A stretch of 64,000 nucleotides of DNA. Origin: CAZCDS01 sp964497585. GTDB lineage: Bacteria > Desulfobacterota > Desulfomonilia > Desulfomonilales > Desulfomonilaceae. Position numbers and translations under genes: made by a program. Every line of letters begins with the position of its first letter. Position 1 is the stretch's first letter. The notes beneath the pieces are model-generated. The model was not told where the DNA came from, did not search any database, and saw only the letters and a program-made list of their open reading frames with translations. Shown piece by piece: positions 54,623 through 63,611 of the stretch. The stretch lies in the NCBI GenBank assembly GCA_964497585.1, contig CAZCDS010000034.1, positions 1-64,000 on the forward strand, given 5' to 3'.

Positions 54623-55156
54623 ATGAGAAAAAACAACACGAGAGAAAATCAGTCCGGCACGCGTCAGCAGCAAACAGGGTCCTCGGGCAACGAGTTCAAA
54701 CAGGAATTCGTAGACGAGGCAGTGCAGGACTCCATACGATGGATCGCATGGTACTTGCGCCGTATCGGACAAGCGGACGAGATGTTCAACAAGGAGTTGT
54801 CCAAGAAATATGCGGTCAGCCAGCCGCAGCTCACGTGTCTTTTAGCCCTCCAGGAGTACGGTCCCCTCCCAACCTCCAAGCTGGCCAAGTACATGATGGT
54901 CAAACCGAGCACCGCGACCGGCATCGTAGACCGGCTCGAGGAAAAGGGCCTGGTCACCCGGATGCGGAGTGTGCTCGACCGACGCGTGGTCACCATCGAA
55001 TTGACCGATGAGGGGAAATCCCTGGCAGAGGAGGCCCCGCTACCCATACCGAGCCGCATGGTCGACGGCCTCAACAGGCTCGATGTCGAAGAAACGAAGA
55101 GGATTGTCAAGAGTCTGGCCACACTCGTTGCCATGCTGGGTGATCATTCCACCTAA
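54623..55156 (+). CDS. MarR-family transcriptional regulator
   Basis: A 177-residue winged-helix repressor or activator. The central domain QPQLTCLLALQEYGPLPTSK, then KPSTATGIVDRLEEKGLVTR (recognition helix) and DRRVVTIELTDEGKSLAEE (wing) fit MarR. An N-terminal tail of about 20 hydrophilic residues is extra. It directly precedes the corrinoid methyltransferase operon, whose promoter has a short palindrome, so it may control that operon; this is inference. Confidence 0.9.
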   Translation: MRKNNTRENQSGTRQQQTGSSGNEFKQEFVDEAVQDSIRWIAWYLRRIGQADEMFNKELSKKYAVSQPQLTCLLALQEYGPLPTSKLAKYMMVKPSTATGIVDRLEEKGLVTRMRSVLDRRVVTIELTDEGKSLAEEAPLPIPSRMVDGLNRLDVEETKRIVKSLATLVAMLGDHST

Positions 55157-55222
55157 GTAGCCACTTTTCATAACCATCCTTCCCTGCGGGGCATCCTTCG
55201 GAGAAAAGACGGAGTGCAGCGC

Positions 55223-55250
55223 TTGACACGGTACTCTATTCTGTTAAAAT
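55223..55250 (+). promoter_or_regulatory. Strong sigma-70 promoter of the methyltransferase operon
   Basis: A perfect TTGACA (55223-55228) and TAAAAT (55245-55250, five of six matches) are separated by 16 bases, 70 bases upstream of the first gene. A five-base inverted repeat (CTATT...AATAG, 55236-55252) overlaps the -10, a typical place for a repressor such as the MarR encoded upstream. Confidence 0.7.
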
Positions 55251-55321
55251 AGTTTTAGCTCAATCCTTTTCACGCAGGATCATCCCAGCAGAAAGCTCAC
55301 GCAAGGGTCAGGGAGGCGCAA

Positions 55322-56065
55322 TTGCTCAGACTACCACAAATCTTAAAACATACTCCACTGTCTGGTGAGGTGACTGTACTCAATTTCAGACCGCAATTCC
55401 CCCGTAACGACGTTCTCAGATTGTTGGGGGGCGGGCCTGAGAAAAAAGGCACAAGAGCTACGAAGCGCAAGGTGGAAAAATGGACTCGGCGTCTGAGTTC
55501 ATCGGTCAGCCCTCGGATCGTCTTTTCACTGCGGGAGGTTCGGGCGGTGGACCGAAAGGGGGTTCAGCTTTCCGACGGTATGTACCTGCGAAGTAGAAAG
55601 CTGGGCTGGGCCATGTCTTCGTCAAAGCAACTGGTCTGCTTCGTAGCCACCCTGGGAGGGGAAATCGATGATCATGTCTCTCGGCTGACGGAGAGAGGTC
55701 GCTTGTCGGAAGCTTACGTCGTCGATGCGCTGGGATCTGTGTGCGTGGAGAATACGGTGGATCGTTTTCAAGACGCCATGGATGAGCACACCCAGGAACT
55801 GGGCCTTGGCACGACCGTGCGCTTTTCCCCAGGCTACTGTGATTGGTCGCTCCGTGAACAAATCACCCTCTTCAGAATGGTGACGACCAGGTCAATCGGG
55901 GTTTCGCTCTCGCCTTCCGCCTTGATGAAGCCGAGGAAATCGATCTCCGGCGTTTTCGGACTTGCTGCTGATGGCCCCGTATCCCGCGTCCGCTCAAATC
56001 CCTGTCTGATATGCGAAAAACACGACTGCTTCTCACGCAGGGTCACATCACCGAATCTCCAGTAA
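55322..56065 (+). CDS. Corrinoid-activation protein, MetH-activation-domain-like
   Basis: A 247-residue protein related to the SAM-binding activation domain of cobalamin-dependent methionine synthase. Motifs are VATLGGEIDDHV, FSPGYCDWSLREQ, SLSPSALMKPRKSISGVFGL, and a Cys-rich end (CLICEKHDC) that may bind a cluster or metal. Such proteins in corrinoid methyltransferase operons reactivate oxidised Co(II) to Co(I). The start is TTG, chosen for GGAGG five bases upstream. It opens the operon, with 36 bp to the next gene. Confidence 0.8.
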   Translation: MLRLPQILKHTPLSGEVTVLNFRPQFPRNDVLRLLGGGPEKKGTRATKRKVEKWTRRLSSSVSPRIVFSLREVRAVDRKGVQLSDGMYLRSRKLGWAMSSSKQLVCFVATLGGEIDDHVSRLTERGRLSEAYVVDALGSVCVENTVDRFQDAMDEHTQELGLGTTVRFSPGYCDWSLREQITLFRMVTTRSIGVSLSPSALMKPRKSISGVFGLAADGPVSRVRSNPCLICEKHDCFSRRVTSPNLQ

Positions 56066-56101
56066 CCCCCTAACATAACGTCATAGGCAAGGACTGTACC
56101 A

Positions 56102-57571
56102 ATGGATGGCAGAATAAGTCTTAACGGTGCGCGGTATAAACCTCTAAGTACGGAGGATGTACGAGCGATTCATGAAACAGTGCTGCGCGTCTTCTCCGAG
56201 GTAGGGGTTCAGGTTAACCTTCCCGCGGCCCGCGAGCTCTTCAAGGCCGCAGGCGCGGATGTCGACGAGTCGACAGCCACGGTGAAACTCTCACCGGATC
56301 TGGTCATGGAATTGACACAAAGAGCTCCGGACACGGTCACGCTGTGCGGTCGAGAGCCGGACGGGAGATTCGATTGCGAGATCTCCGGGAGCAAGGTCTT
56401 CACCGGTACGGGAGGAACGGCCCTGAATGTGCAGGAGCCGGGCAAGACAGAACGTAGGCCGTCAACGCTCGCGGACGTTATGCACATGGCACGTCTTGTC
56501 GACCGTCTGGACAACATCCATGTGTACATGCTCAACGTCTATCCCCATGAGCTGCCGGAGCGCCGAGTCGACGTGAATCGTTTTGCGGCCGGCCTCAATC
56601 ACACATTGAAACATGTAATGGGAGGCGTCTATACAGTCAAGGGCGTTCGGGATGTCGTCAAGATGGCCGAGATCATTGCCGGCTCACCCGAAAAGCTGCG
56701 CGAACGTCCCTTCATCTCCATGGTCACCTGCGTGATCAGCCCGTTCAAGCTCGATCGGAAGTATAGCAGACTCGCTATGGAAGCCGCCCAAAGCGGCGTA
56801 CCCGTGGTTGTGCCTTCAGAGCCGTTGTGCGGCGCCACCGCACCGGTGACCCTCGCGGCCAACCTGGTAGTCTGGACCGTCGACACGCTTGCCGGAGTGA
56901 TGCTTACCCAGCTCGTACGTCCTGGAACTCCGGTACTGGCGGGCTGCGTCGCGTCCATAACCGACATGAGAGATCTGAAGTATCTTTCCGGCGCGGTCGA
57001 AATGGGTCTGTTGAATGCGGGCGCGGCACAGCTTGCTCAATTTTACCGGCTCCCCATTTACACCACCGCGGGCATGTCCGACTCCAAGGTGAACGACGCG
57101 CAGGCAGGCTACGAGTCTGCAATGACAAGCGTGATGGTGGCCCTGGCCGGGGGCAATTTCATACACGATGCCGCGGGGTTCCTGGAATTCTGCACGACCG
57201 CCTCCTACGACAAACTCGTGATTGACAACGACATCCTCGGGATGGCTATGCGAGCGGTGGAGGGCATTCGGGTGAGTGACAAGACGCTCGCATTCGATGT
57301 GCTCAAGGAGGCCGGGCCCGGAGGGCATTTCGTTTCCAACAGACACACCCGCCGGTTCATGCGATCCGAGCTTTATACACCGAGTCTCAGTGATCGGGAC
57401 AATCGCGACAGATGGACGGAACAAGGATCCGCGGACGCCTGGACCAGAGCTACCAAAAGGGCCAGGGAGATACTTGACGCTCCAGCGAAATCGGTTCTTC
57501 CCAAGGAAGTCATTGGGCGGATCGCTGCCGAAATCCCGGGAATCGACTCCTCGGTCCTCCATCTGTCTTGA
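56102..57571 (+). CDS. MttB-family methyltransferase, Pyl-free, copy 1
   Basis: A 489-residue TIM-barrel methyltransferase of the trimethylamine:corrinoid (MttB) superfamily, with no in-frame amber codon, so it belongs to the non-pyrrolysine branch that includes glycine betaine methyltransferases. Motifs are KVFTGTGGTALNVQE, ADVMHMARLVDRLDNI, HVMGGVYTVKGVRDV, and YTTAGMSDSKVNDAQAGYES. It should move a methyl group from a quaternary amine or related donor to the corrinoid protein encoded downstream. Substrate not predictable. Followed after 13 bp by the pterin methyltransferase. Confidence 0.9.
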   Translation: MDGRISLNGARYKPLSTEDVRAIHETVLRVFSEVGVQVNLPAARELFKAAGADVDESTATVKLSPDLVMELTQRAPDTVTLCGREPDGRFDCEISGSKVFTGTGGTALNVQEPGKTERRPSTLADVMHMARLVDRLDNIHVYMLNVYPHELPERRVDVNRFAAGLNHTLKHVMGGVYTVKGVRDVVKMAEIIAGSPEKLRERPFISMVTCVISPFKLDRKYSRLAMEAAQSGVPVVVPSEPLCGATAPVTLAANLVVWTVDTLAGVMLTQLVRPGTPVLAGCVASITDMRDLKYLSGAVEMGLLNAGAAQLAQFYRLPIYTTAGMSDSKVNDAQAGYESAMTSVMVALAGGNFIHDAAGFLEFCTTASYDKLVIDNDILGMAMRAVEGIRVSDKTLAFDVLKEAGPGGHFVSNRHTRRFMRSELYTPSLSDRDNRDRWTEQGSADAWTRATKRAREILDAPAKSVLPKEVIGRIAAEIPGIDSSVLHLS

Positions 57572-57584
57572 GGTTGCACGTGAC

Positions 57585-58379
57585 ATGCTAATCATCGGAG
57601 AAAAGATCAACGCCACGCTGGGGCGCGTGAAGACGATCATTGAGAACCGAGACGCCCGCGGGATACTTGAATTCGCACGTGAGCAGACAAGCGGCGGCGC
57701 GGACTACATTGACGTGAACGTGGGAACGGGCCTGGGATCCCAAGAGGATGAGGTGGACTCCATGACCTGGGCTGTGGCGACAATCGTCAATGAGCTTGAC
57801 ACACCCATTTGCGTAGACAGCGCGGATCCAACCGTGTTGGAGGCCGGTCTCAAGGCCAAGGGAGACCGGAGGGCCCTGGTGAACTCGGTCAAGGCTGAAC
57901 AGGGACCGCTGCAAGATGTGGTGGTTCTGGCAAAACGTTTCGAGGCTCCGTTGGTGGGGCTTGCCATGGATGAAGAGGGCATCCCACCGACCGCTGAGGA
58001 GCGTCTCAACGCGTGCTCACAGATAGCAGCCGCGTGTGAGTCGGCTTCATTTCCGATGGAGATGGTCTACTTCGATCCACTGGCGTTGCCTATCAGTACC
58101 GACATAAACCAGGGGCTCGTGACACTCGAGACGATTCGTCAAATCAAGGAGAAATTCCCTGGAGCAAAGACGGTACTCGGATTGTCCAATATCTCATTCG
58201 GTTTGCCCGAGCGGGGCCGCATCAATTGCGCGTTCCTCCAGATGGCCGCGCTCGCCGGACTCGACGCAGCGATTGCCGACCCCTTGGACCGCGAGCTGAT
58301 GCTTGCCGTGAAGACGGCAAACGTGCTCCTCGGGCGTGACCGGCATTGCAGAAAATACATGAGGGCCTTCAGGGGTTGA
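57585..58379 (+). CDS. Pterin-binding corrinoid methyltransferase (MtgA/AcsE-type)
   Basis: A 264-residue DHPS-like TIM barrel that transfers methyl groups between a corrinoid protein and tetrahydrofolate. It begins LIIGEKINATLGRVKTI, has GGADYIDVNVGTG, TPICVDSADPTVLEAG, LVNSVKAEQG, and ends in GLSNISFGLPERG and AIADPLDREL. The whole set matches MtvA, MtgA and AcsE-type enzymes. ATG start. Position between two MttB genes suggests the folate pool as methyl acceptor or donor for both. Confidence 0.9.
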   Translation: MLIIGEKINATLGRVKTIIENRDARGILEFAREQTSGGADYIDVNVGTGLGSQEDEVDSMTWAVATIVNELDTPICVDSADPTVLEAGLKAKGDRRALVNSVKAEQGPLQDVVVLAKRFEAPLVGLAMDEEGIPPTAEERLNACSQIAAACESASFPMEMVYFDPLALPISTDINQGLVTLETIRQIKEKFPGAKTVLGLSNISFGLPERGRINCAFLQMAALAGLDAAIADPLDRELMLAVKTANVLLGRDRHCRKYMRAFRG

Positions 58380-58435
58380 CAGGGTGACGGCGGATCTGAC
58401 CCTATTCGGATATGCATCGCTATCAGGAGCTATAC

Positions 58436-59977
58436 GTGATTGACATCTTTCGAGAGAGTATCGTCGTAAAACCTTACGAGAGATTGGACGAAACCCAGGT
58501 ACGCGCACTGGATCACGCATCAATGGAGATCCTCGCCGACCCGGGTATCTGGTGCTTCAATGAGCGGGCCGCAAGGCTCTATGGGCAACACGGAGCAGAC
58601 GTCTCGGAAGACCCAGACTCACCCGCGGCCTGTTGGCGAGTCCGCCTCCCCGAGGGGCTCGTGCGCGAGGCTCTTGCCAAGACTCCCTCCAAGATAACTC
58701 TGGGAGCACGAAAGCCCGAGAATAGACTGGTTTTGGATACCGACGTTCCGAGGATCTACTTCGGAACCGGATCGGAAACAAATATCTGGCTCGAAACGGA
58801 TCTCGAGGAATATCAGAATGTCTCCTCGCCGGATAAGAAAGTCACGGTCCCCGTGCACCATGAGCGTCGCGGGGATTCCGAACTGCTTGCCAGGGCGGCC
58901 CACATCTGCGATAGGTTGGAGCACCTCGACTTCTTTATCCGTCCCGTCAATGTCCAGGACCAGGAAATAAGCCCTGAGACGCACGATGTGAACAAGTTCT
59001 TCGCGAGTCTCAACAATATTACCAAGCACGTGCAGGCCGGTCTGACCCATCTCGACAGCCTCAAGCACGTGGTACGCATGGCCGAGATCATCGCAGGCGG
59101 GGCTGAGGAGTTGATCGCCAACCCGATTATTTCCTTCATCGCGTGCGTCTTCAAGTCACCCCTCCAGTTGGTCGACGACACCGCGGAAAAAGTCTTTTCC
59201 ATTGTTGAGACGGGACTCCCCCTCGTGATATCGTCGTCTCCTCAGGGCGGGTCCACTGCTCCCATCCAGGAAGCGGGCATGGTGGCCCAGATCAACGCGG
59301 AGGTTATTGCGGGAATCACGTTGACCCAATTGATCCGGGAAGGTGCTCCCGTGCTCTACGGCAGCGTGCCGGTTCGCGCGCGCATGGACGATCTTCATGA
59401 TCTGTACGGCTGCCCGGAGTTCAACCAGTACAACATCGACTGCGTACAGATGGCCCGCTCCTACCGGATACCCTGTTATTCGACCGCGGGAGTTGGAGAC
59501 GCAAAGGTCCCCGGAATGCAGGCTGCGTTTGAGAAGCTCCTGACCCACCTTTACGTGGCCATGAGCGGCGCGCAGTACATTCACTACGCATTCGGGTTGC
59601 TCGACCGAACCAATGTCTTTTCTCCGCTACAGGCGGTGCTTGACGACGAACAAATCGGAAAGATCAAGCATTGTCTCAGGGATCCGAAGATACAGGAGGG
59701 TGACCTCGAGAATTCTCTCAAGACGATACGCAAGGTCATGGCATCCAAGCATCGGCTTTTCGCTCGGCACGCGCGCAAGGCAATCCATGCCGGTGATGTA
59801 TCCGATCCGTATCGATTCGACAGCAAGGACGGTCATGACCGGGTTCTGGAAAAGGCTGTAAAAAGGCTTCAAGAAATCGAGGCCGAACCGCGATCGCATC
59901 TTGATTCCGGGACCGTAAACCGGATCTACGAAGAAGTCCCGGGCATTTTGCCTCGCCTGCGTCAGTCCGCGGAATGA
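58436..59977 (+). CDS. MttB-family methyltransferase, Pyl-free, copy 2
   Basis: About 513 residues, a second and divergent MttB homologue with no amber codon. Motifs: IYFGTGSETNIWLE, LLARAAHICDRLEHLDFFI, KHVVRMAEIIAGG, STAGVGDAKVPGMQAAFEK. Compared with copy 1 it has a different barrel loop set and a longer C-terminus, so it likely has a different substrate. The start is GTG at 58436, decided by AGGAG six bases upstream; an ATG eight codons earlier has a weaker site. Confidence 0.88.
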   Translation: MIDIFRESIVVKPYERLDETQVRALDHASMEILADPGIWCFNERAARLYGQHGADVSEDPDSPAACWRVRLPEGLVREALAKTPSKITLGARKPENRLVLDTDVPRIYFGTGSETNIWLETDLEEYQNVSSPDKKVTVPVHHERRGDSELLARAAHICDRLEHLDFFIRPVNVQDQEISPETHDVNKFFASLNNITKHVQAGLTHLDSLKHVVRMAEIIAGGAEELIANPIISFIACVFKSPLQLVDDTAEKVFSIVETGLPLVISSSPQGGSTAPIQEAGMVAQINAEVIAGITLTQLIREGAPVLYGSVPVRARMDDLHDLYGCPEFNQYNIDCVQMARSYRIPCYSTAGVGDAKVPGMQAAFEKLLTHLYVAMSGAQYIHYAFGLLDRTNVFSPLQAVLDDEQIGKIKHCLRDPKIQEGDLENSLKTIRKVMASKHRLFARHARKAIHAGDVSDPYRFDSKDGHDRVLEKAVKRLQEIEAEPRSHLDSGTVNRIYEEVPGILPRLRQSAE

Positions 59978-60023
59978 GCTGGAAACGAGGAGCACTCGAG
60001 AATAAGGAGACGGGATACGACAG

Positions 60024-60710
60024 ATGAATGAGAATGAATTCCTGGAGAAGATCGCTTTCAACGTCATCCAAGGACGTGTAGAGGCTGAGGACGAAGGCAT
60101 AGAGGAATCCCTGGAAGGACAGCCCGGGGTGACCGAACTTGTCGAACAGGCCATAGAGCAGGGAGTCGATCCCAAGAGGATCGTGCTGGAAGCCCTCAGC
60201 GGCCCCATGGAGATCGTCGGAAAGAAATACGAGTCGGGAGAATATCTCATCCCGGACATGCTCGCGTCCGCGGAATGTGTGGGAGCTGCAATGGACCTTT
60301 TGGCACCCCATCTGATCGACGCGGGTGTGGAATCCAAGGGCAAATTTGTTATCGCGACGGTTTACGGAGACCTCCACGACATCGGGAAGAACATCGTTAC
60401 CATCATGCTCAAGGGCGCGGGATACGATGTGATCGATCTGGGCAACAACGTGTCTACGGAGAGGATCGTCCAAACGGTAAAGGAATCCGGCGCCCCCTTT
60501 CTCGGTCTGTCCGCCCTCCTCACGACGACCATGCGCGTCATGGGAGAGGTTGTTGACGCCCTCAACAATGAGGGTATAAGGGATCAGGTGAAAGTCCTGA
60601 TCGGAGGCGCTCCTACCTCCGAGAAGTTCGCGGGAGAGATCGGCGCGGACGCGTTCTGCGCGGACGCGTTCTCGGCAATCGATGTGCTGAAACGGCTGCA
60701 AGCCGCGTGA
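60024..60710 (+). CDS. Corrinoid-binding methyltransferase protein (MttC/MtgC-like)
   Basis: A 228-residue carrier with an N-terminal four-helix cap (about 1-95) and a B12-binding Rossmann domain. The axial-ligand motif is D-x-H-x-x-G (GDLHDIGKN, about residues 115-123, His118), followed by the LGLSALLTTTM strand and LIGGAPTSEKFA. It shuttles methyl groups between the MttB and pterin enzymes of this operon. ATG start. Its neighbours at both sides are methyltransferases. Confidence 0.93.
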   Translation: MNENEFLEKIAFNVIQGRVEAEDEGIEESLEGQPGVTELVEQAIEQGVDPKRIVLEALSGPMEIVGKKYESGEYLIPDMLASAECVGAAMDLLAPHLIDAGVESKGKFVIATVYGDLHDIGKNIVTIMLKGAGYDVIDLGNNVSTERIVQTVKESGAPFLGLSALLTTTMRVMGEVVDALNNEGIRDQVKVLIGGAPTSEKFAGEIGADAFCADAFSAIDVLKRLQAA

Positions 60711-60728
60711 AAGGGCTGGAATTCGACC

Positions 60729-61988
60729 ATGGCCGAGAAAGAAGCATATTTCCAGGCCGCTCGCACCGGGATGTACGAGAAGCCGAAAGGGCTCCTGGGC
60801 AAGTACGATAATGTGCGACGGTTTTGGGAAGATCAGGCGACCGTACGCTTTCTGGCTGACGCGTTCCGCGATCCGATAACGGATCGCAAGAGCCTCAAAG
60901 ACCGGGTTCGCATTCTGGACCTTGGCTGCGGCAGCGGGGACGGACTGGAACTTCTGACCCGTGTGCCCCAGGCTCAGGACTGGTCTTCACACGTTTCCGG
61001 GACCGCATTGCCCCCGGATCTTGTCGAGCATTATGTCGGGTTGGACATCAACGAAGACCTCATCTGTCAGGCCGAAGCATGTCATGGTGCCAATTCCAAG
61101 GCCCGGTTTATTCAAGGGGATCTGTCCGACGGTCTGCCCTCGACGGTGCACGGTATGCCGCCCTTCGATCTCTACTTCGCAGGCTATGGCACTCTGTCGC
61201 ACTTCCATGACGATCAGGCGAGTCGGATCATCGCGGATATCGCGGCGCACGCATCGGAGCGCGCGATCTTCGTCGGCGACTGGCTGGGCCGACATTCATA
61301 CGAGTGGCAGGAACTGTGGCCCAACCCGCTCGATCAAGAATATTTCATGGACTACCGCATCTCGTACATCTATCCGGAAGAAGAGCGCTCCGGGGTGGAA
61401 GTATCTTCCTTCCCCCTGCGACTGATGACCCGGAATGAGATCTCCTCAGTGGTTCGTGCCGCGGCCGATGCTTCAGGCGCCGAAATAGTACCTTTGGCGT
61501 TTTTTGATCGCTCGATCTTCGTCGGACGACACATGGATACCGGTGATTACAACCGGCACTGCCCCAAGCTCAGGAAGGCGGTGAATTCCCTTTTCGAATA
61601 CAGCCGTCGCACGGATCTGGATTCGCTGATCGTGGATTACGTGCCACTTGAAGGATTCGACGAACTCAATAGCTTCTTCCAATCCTTCTTCCATGCGAGC
61701 AACAGTCTGGTTGCTCATGCCAAGTCCGTTTTGGCATCCATGGACGGCCGCGGGGATCAAGATCGGGTCTCGTCCGGATCGTCGCAGGACACGCCAGATG
61801 CGCTTGAAGAAGCGAAGCTGGCGATGGATCGACTCGTGCGCAGCGTGCGATCCGTTCAATGGTGCGACGTGCGAGCCAACTTCATTGAGCCCATGCTCGG
61901 CTATTGTCTTCGTAAACTTGAGATGGAACTTCAACCGGGCTCAGGCATGGGACACGGATTGGTGGGGGTGTTCGAAATTCGTAAGTAA
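60729..61988 (+). CDS. SAM-dependent methyltransferase, unusual operon member
   Basis: A 419-residue class I methyltransferase with motif I VRILDLGCGSGDGLELL (about 60-76), LDINEDLICQAEA and PFDLYFAGYGTLSHFHDDQ. The C-terminal 150 residues are helical and are not part of the common fold; function unknown. It follows the corrinoid protein by 18 bp. A SAM enzyme at the end of a corrinoid methyl-transfer operon is not part of standard methylamine pathways. ATG start. Confidence 0.85.
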   Translation: MAEKEAYFQAARTGMYEKPKGLLGKYDNVRRFWEDQATVRFLADAFRDPITDRKSLKDRVRILDLGCGSGDGLELLTRVPQAQDWSSHVSGTALPPDLVEHYVGLDINEDLICQAEACHGANSKARFIQGDLSDGLPSTVHGMPPFDLYFAGYGTLSHFHDDQASRIIADIAAHASERAIFVGDWLGRHSYEWQELWPNPLDQEYFMDYRISYIYPEEERSGVEVSSFPLRLMTRNEISSVVRAAADASGAEIVPLAFFDRSIFVGRHMDTGDYNRHCPKLRKAVNSLFEYSRRTDLDSLIVDYVPLEGFDELNSFFQSFFHASNSLVAHAKSVLASMDGRGDQDRVSSGSSQDTPDALEEAKLAMDRLVRSVRSVQWCDVRANFIEPMLGYCLRKLEMELQPGSGMGHGLVGVFEIRK

Positions 61989-62055
61989 CGGCTCTCGCCT
62001 CGGTGTTCCACGATGGAGAGAGTCCCAGGAGAAGGATCACTACCGGGAGTTTCAC

Positions 62056-63576
62056 ATGGGCGGTTTCGCATTCGGTTACGGTGCACCTGACGACCAAATC
62101 GTCCAGCGCATGCTGGAGAAAATTACCCACCGAGGCAGCGATGCGCGGGGCGCGTTCAAGTCGGGACGGGTATGTATGGCTCAGAACTATCTGAAAGCCG
62201 ATGTGGGTTCCGACAGGATCGACATGGGTATTCCCGTGGTGGGATCGTCGCCGGAAGGCCTGAGGATTTGCTATGACGGGCAAATAGGAAACCTCGATCC
62301 GTTCGCTTCCGAAATCGGGGTCGAAGCGGGACCGCACCGGGAAGAGAGATTTCTCCTGAGACTTTATGAAACCGAGGGACCAGCCTTTCTTTCCCAGGTC
62401 AGCGACGCGATTTTCGCCCTGGTCATCTCCAATGGAAACGACTTCCTTGCCGCACGTGACCTGCTCGGCATCAAGACGCTCTTCTACGGCCGGCGCAACG
62501 GCACGCTCTACCTGGCCTCGGAACTCAAGAGCCTCCTCGCGGCAACCGACGACGTGCACGAGTTTCCTGCCGGGCACTATATGGACAGCAGCGGCAAGTT
62601 CACTCCCTTCGCCACCCTGCCTGCGGATCCGCTGCAACCCTCCAACCGATCCGTTGACGAAACGATCAGGGACATTCGCGGTATCATAGAGCGGAGCCTG
62701 GTGAGTCGCGTCGATTTCTCCCGTCCGACGGGCAGCCTGCTGAGTGGAGGAATTGACAGCAGCGTTATCGCCACGGTCGCGACAAAGGCTTACCGAGATG
62801 CGTTCGGCGAAGATGCCAGACTCCGAACATTTGCGCTCGGCACAGGCGAGTGCCAGGATCTGGAAAATGCTCGACTCGTCTCCGCTCACCTCAGCACGGA
62901 CCATTGCGAAGTCGTCGTAGGACTCGAGGAACTCGTCGAGGCATTACCGGAAGTCATCTACCATCTGGAATCCTTCGACCCGTCGCTGGTACGCAGTTCC
63001 GCCTCCAACTTCCTGATTTCGCGCAGGGCTCGACAGGAGGGGATCGAGGTCCTCCTCTCGGGCGAGGGAGGTGACGAGATATTCTGCGGGTACACCTACC
63101 TCAAGGATTGTCCGCCGGAGGATCTTCATTGCATGCAAATGCAGTGCATGGGCTTTCTGCACAATAACGCGTCGCTCAGGCTGGATCGCATGAACCACTG
63201 TAACGGGGTGAAGGTCGTGGCCCCGCTCATTTCCGGCGAATTGCTTCAGTACACGCTGACCATGCCGCCGGAATACAAGATCAATCCGGATGGAGATCAC
63301 AAGATCGAGAAATGGATATTCAGAAAGGCCTTTGAGAACGACATCCCCGAGCCGGTGGTATGGCGGCCGAAGCAGGAATTCTCCCAGGGTTCAGGCTCGG
63401 CAGACCTTCTCCCGGCCTATTTCGAAAAAAAGATTTCCGACGCGGACCTTGCGCAGGCGCAGCGCAAGTTTCCGATAATTCGAAGCAAAGAGGAACTCCA
63501 CTATTTTAACCTGTTCACCGAGCATTTCGGAACGGGCAAGGCGGTCGAGACCGTAGGCCAATGGCTGTTGCTCTAG
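62056..63576 (+). CDS. AsnB-like amidotransferase lacking the catalytic Cys
   Basis: 506 residues, with the fold of class II glutamine-dependent asparagine synthetases. The N-terminus reads MGGFAFGYGA where active enzymes have MCG: the Cys nucleophile that must follow the initiator Met is Gly, so glutamine hydrolysis should be lost, although the pocket element THRGSDARG is kept. The synthetase half is intact: LLSGGIDSSVIA (SGGIDS about 230-235) and LLSGEGGDEIFCGY (about 334-346). It may use free ammonia or another amine, as in beta-lactam synthetase-like relatives. ATG at 62056 has GGGAG upstream. A canonical paralogue follows after 35 bp. Confidence 0.9.
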   Translation: MGGFAFGYGAPDDQIVQRMLEKITHRGSDARGAFKSGRVCMAQNYLKADVGSDRIDMGIPVVGSSPEGLRICYDGQIGNLDPFASEIGVEAGPHREERFLLRLYETEGPAFLSQVSDAIFALVISNGNDFLAARDLLGIKTLFYGRRNGTLYLASELKSLLAATDDVHEFPAGHYMDSSGKFTPFATLPADPLQPSNRSVDETIRDIRGIIERSLVSRVDFSRPTGSLLSGGIDSSVIATVATKAYRDAFGEDARLRTFALGTGECQDLENARLVSAHLSTDHCEVVVGLEELVEALPEVIYHLESFDPSLVRSSASNFLISRRARQEGIEVLLSGEGGDEIFCGYTYLKDCPPEDLHCMQMQCMGFLHNNASLRLDRMNHCNGVKVVAPLISGELLQYTLTMPPEYKINPDGDHKIEKWIFRKAFENDIPEPVVWRPKQEFSQGSGSADLLPAYFEKKISDADLAQAQRKFPIIRSKEELHYFNLFTEHFGTGKAVETVGQWLLL

Positions 63577-63611
63577 CCGATAAGTGAACACCAACCGGAG
63601 GATGAGGAAAT

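Noticed and set aside
56102..59977. Pyrrolysine-containing MttB
   Set aside because: No in-frame amber codon interrupts either copy and no Pyl genes are visible, so both are the Pyl-free type.
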